This document shows, piece after piece, positions 62,417 to 64,000 of a stretch of 64,000 nucleotides of DNA. Each line of letters starts with the position of its first letter. Position 1 is the stretch's first letter. The notes beneath the pieces are model-generated. The model was given only the letters and a program-made list of their open reading frames with translations, ran no database searches and was not told the origin of the DNA. The DNA lies in assembly GCA_946965045.2 (NCBI GenBank), contig OX337233.1, positions 1,488,001 to 1,552,000 of the forward strand. Direction: 5' to 3'. The position numbers and the translations under genes are program-made. The stretch comes from Epithemia pelagica (taxonomy: Eukaryota > Bacillariophyta > Bacillariophyceae > Surirellales > Surirellaceae).

Positions 62417-62946
62417 TTATGGTAAGATTCCCTTCGTCGAGAACGTGCGATTGCCGCTATCAGAATGTGATCTAATTGGCTGTTGTCTTTGTCACTGTTT
62501 CTTCCCCTGTGTGCAATGTGTGGTGAGTACGTGGTGGACCACGAAGTAGAGAGGAGGGGATTTGGCAGGTCCCCACGGTCAACGTACGAGTGTTTCTACG
62601 GTAAGTGCTGAGAGCAGCTGTCTTTTGCCTATGTAAAACAACGTCAGCCTCACATATGCCTTGTGACATTTGTTCGTATTGCCGGTGTGTGTCTTTTAGC
62701 CATACTTAAAACGCCGTATACTGCGCGAAGATTTGCAAATGGCTAGCTACTCCACGGCACGCAAATTTGCAGATCTTCTCATTATTTTATCAACGATGGC
62801 TTTCTCACTACTGTTGTTGTGTTCTTGCCAATACTGTTTTCTTTCGTTCTTCTGTTTCTGGTAACAGCACCATGGTAAGTGCTCAAGCACTGCTGGTGCC
62901 CGAATCATGTTGCTTTTTTCATTTCACTAACTATTTTTATTTTTTC
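62417..62946. other. Intergenic, 3' side of the right-edge gene
   Basis: An inverted pair of ATTTGCA words (GATTTGCAAATGG at about 62731, GCAAATTTGCAGATC at about 62761) is present. No gene was seen. Confidence 0.4.
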
Positions 62947-64000
62947 TCAATACAGACGATTGCTCGCATGGTTTCGGCATGATTTGTCATGCGGTGGGAT
63001 GCCCCTTCGATTGGGGCGATTCCAGTACTGAATGTTGCGGATGCAACAGTTGTTGGTTGGAAGTTGCGGGGGGAATTGTGGTGGTGGTTGATTTGGCAGC
63101 AGTATTTGTTGATGGGCCGGATTGGGCACGGCCGTTGTTTGCTGGCAGAGGATCGTGGACAAGAAAGCTGCCTGCTGCAGCAATTGCTGCTGGTAGTGAT
63201 AGACCTTGGTCTGGTTGTGTTGCATGGATGGCACCGCTTGGTGCTGGATCATTTGTTGTTGTGTTGGAGGCATGGTAATGTTTGTTGTTGTTGTTGTTGC
63301 ATTTGGATTCTTTGCAGGCTGGAAATGGGCGGCCACTGGAGATGATTCAGCTTGCATACTGTTTGTCTCACCCTCCTCATCTGCCATATTGATATCTTCG
63401 CTGTCACTCTCCTTTTCTTTTTCTTTTTCTTTTTCTTTTTCTTCATTCATGTCTTGCTCTTCATCTGATTCATCTTCCTCGTCATGCTGTCCGTTGTTGT
63501 TGTCATCGTTGTTGTCTTCATGATCGTGTCCCATCTCTTCGATTGCAAGTTGTGTTTTAGTGTGGAGATAACTGGAACAGCCATTGCAGGGACAGTGGTC
63601 ATTGTGGAAGAATTGGAGCGGCCATTGTTGCTGGATCTCTGTTTGGATTGAGAGATATTCCGAGAAGAAGCGTTCACCGTTGTCGTCCGGTAAGTCCTCC
63701 ACGTAGTCGAACGGTTTCTTTGCCCCGCAGCGAACGGCAAGCTTGTTGATGAATGCCAACTCGCAGTGATTCCAGTGACTCACAACTCCTTCCCATGCTG
63801 CAGGCATTTTCTTGTTGCGTTGTTGCGAATTGAGATTGGCTAAACGGACGTTTTGTCGTATTTTCTTGTTGTATCGTGCTGTTCCACAGAGATTCAGCAC
63901 ATCGCTGAGTGCCTCGTTCATACCTCCATTCCCACAATGGGCAAGGTCGTCGTGCCATGATTCAAGCTTACTTTCACCACGGTAAGACACAAACTCACTC
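62947..64000 (-). CDS. Acidic hypothetical protein, 5' end beyond right edge
   Basis: The frame is open from the right edge to a stop at 62947, at least 350 codons; the true start lies outside. The N-terminal visible part has LAHCGNGGMNEALSDVLNL, GTARYNKKIRQNVRLANLN and FHNDHCPCNGCSSYLH (possible metal-binding Cys/His), and looks like a folded domain I cannot name. It is followed by a low-complexity acidic run (EKEKEKEKEKE, encoded by a CTTTTT microsatellite at about 63412-63443) and a Gln/Pro-rich C-terminus. The domain may be transposon-derived, but this is only an impression. Confidence 0.65.
   Translation of the reverse strand, partial: SEFVSYRGESKLESWHDDLAHCGNGGMNEALSDVLNLCGTARYNKKIRQNVRLANLNSQQRNKKMPAAWEGVVSHWNHCELAFINKLAVRCGAKKPFDYVEDLPDDNGERFFSEYLSIQTEIQQQWPLQFFHNDHCPCNGCSSYLHTKTQLAIEEMGHDHEDNNDDNNNGQHDEEDESDEEQDMNEEKEKEKEKEKESDSEDINMADEEGETNSMQAESSPVAAHFQPAKNPNATTTTTNITMPPTQQQMIQHQAVPSMQHNQTKVYHYQQQLLQQAAFLSTILCQQTTAVPNPAHQQILLPNQPPPQFPPQLPTNNCCIRNIQYWNRPNRRGIPPHDKSCRNHASNRLY

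Noticed and set aside
63206-63523. Hydrophobic Ser/Phe-rich plus-strand frame
   Set aside because: It is the reverse strand of the acidic EKEKE-coding repeat of the minus-strand gene.

Overview
The window looks like nuclear DNA of a photosynthetic stramenopile, most likely a pennate diatom. It is gene-dense and intron-poor, and its few introns are short GT-AG introns of about 60-140 nt. Three proteins (phytoene synthase, a PP2C phosphatase and a phosphate-carrier homologue) start with a hydrophobic signal peptide followed by an aromatic residue at the presumed cleavage site, the usual diatom plastid presequence. There is also a DGDG synthase for plastid lipids and a Ty1/copia element of the kind common in diatoms. 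The species cannot be named from sequence alone. No rRNA, tRNA or CRISPR array was recognised.

Layout. 1-14.2 kb: a kinase-like gene running off the left edge, a small C2H2 zinc-finger gene, a membrane protein, then three same-strand regulators: a five-exon Piwi/Argonaute, a three-RRM Mei2-like protein and a TALE homeodomain protein with a C-terminal RING-like domain. 15.3-25.4 kb: a PH/coiled-coil/PDZ scaffold protein, a Crinkler/RHS-type NTPase-nuclease gene, a 583-bp MITE with a 7-bp target duplication, a gene of unknown function and a plastid-type WW-PP2C phosphatase. 25.9-28 kb: a phosphate-carrier-like gene and a small SNF2/RING remnant.

28.35-40.98 kb is a nested transposon block. A DDE DNA transposon carries a transposase and at least three accessory genes. 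A young 6.87-kb copia element (two 600-bp LTRs with four differences, 5-bp duplication TAAGA) is inserted in one of those genes. The reading frame of the broken gene matches across the insertion. Just right of the block (41.1-42.6 kb) is a second, different P-loop NTPase-nuclease protein, then a duplicate of the 3' end of the carrier gene, so the whole ~15.5-kb interval is bracketed by copies of that gene end.

43.9-61.2 kb returns to ordinary genes: a bile-acid/sodium-symporter family transporter, phytoene synthase, an unknown gene, a large low-complexity PDZ protein, a Pumilio protein with eight repeats and DGDG synthase. The last 2.8 kb holds a 386/375-bp tandem duplication, a pure-purine run of 69 bases and an acidic protein running off the right edge.

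Functional themes. (1) Post-transcriptional and developmental regulators: Piwi, Mei2 and Pumilio, with a TALE homeodomain protein beside the first two. (2) Plastid pigment, lipid and transport genes. (3) An accessory, transposon-rich block flanked by eukaryotic NTPase-nuclease conflict-type genes, which is the most unusual part of the window.
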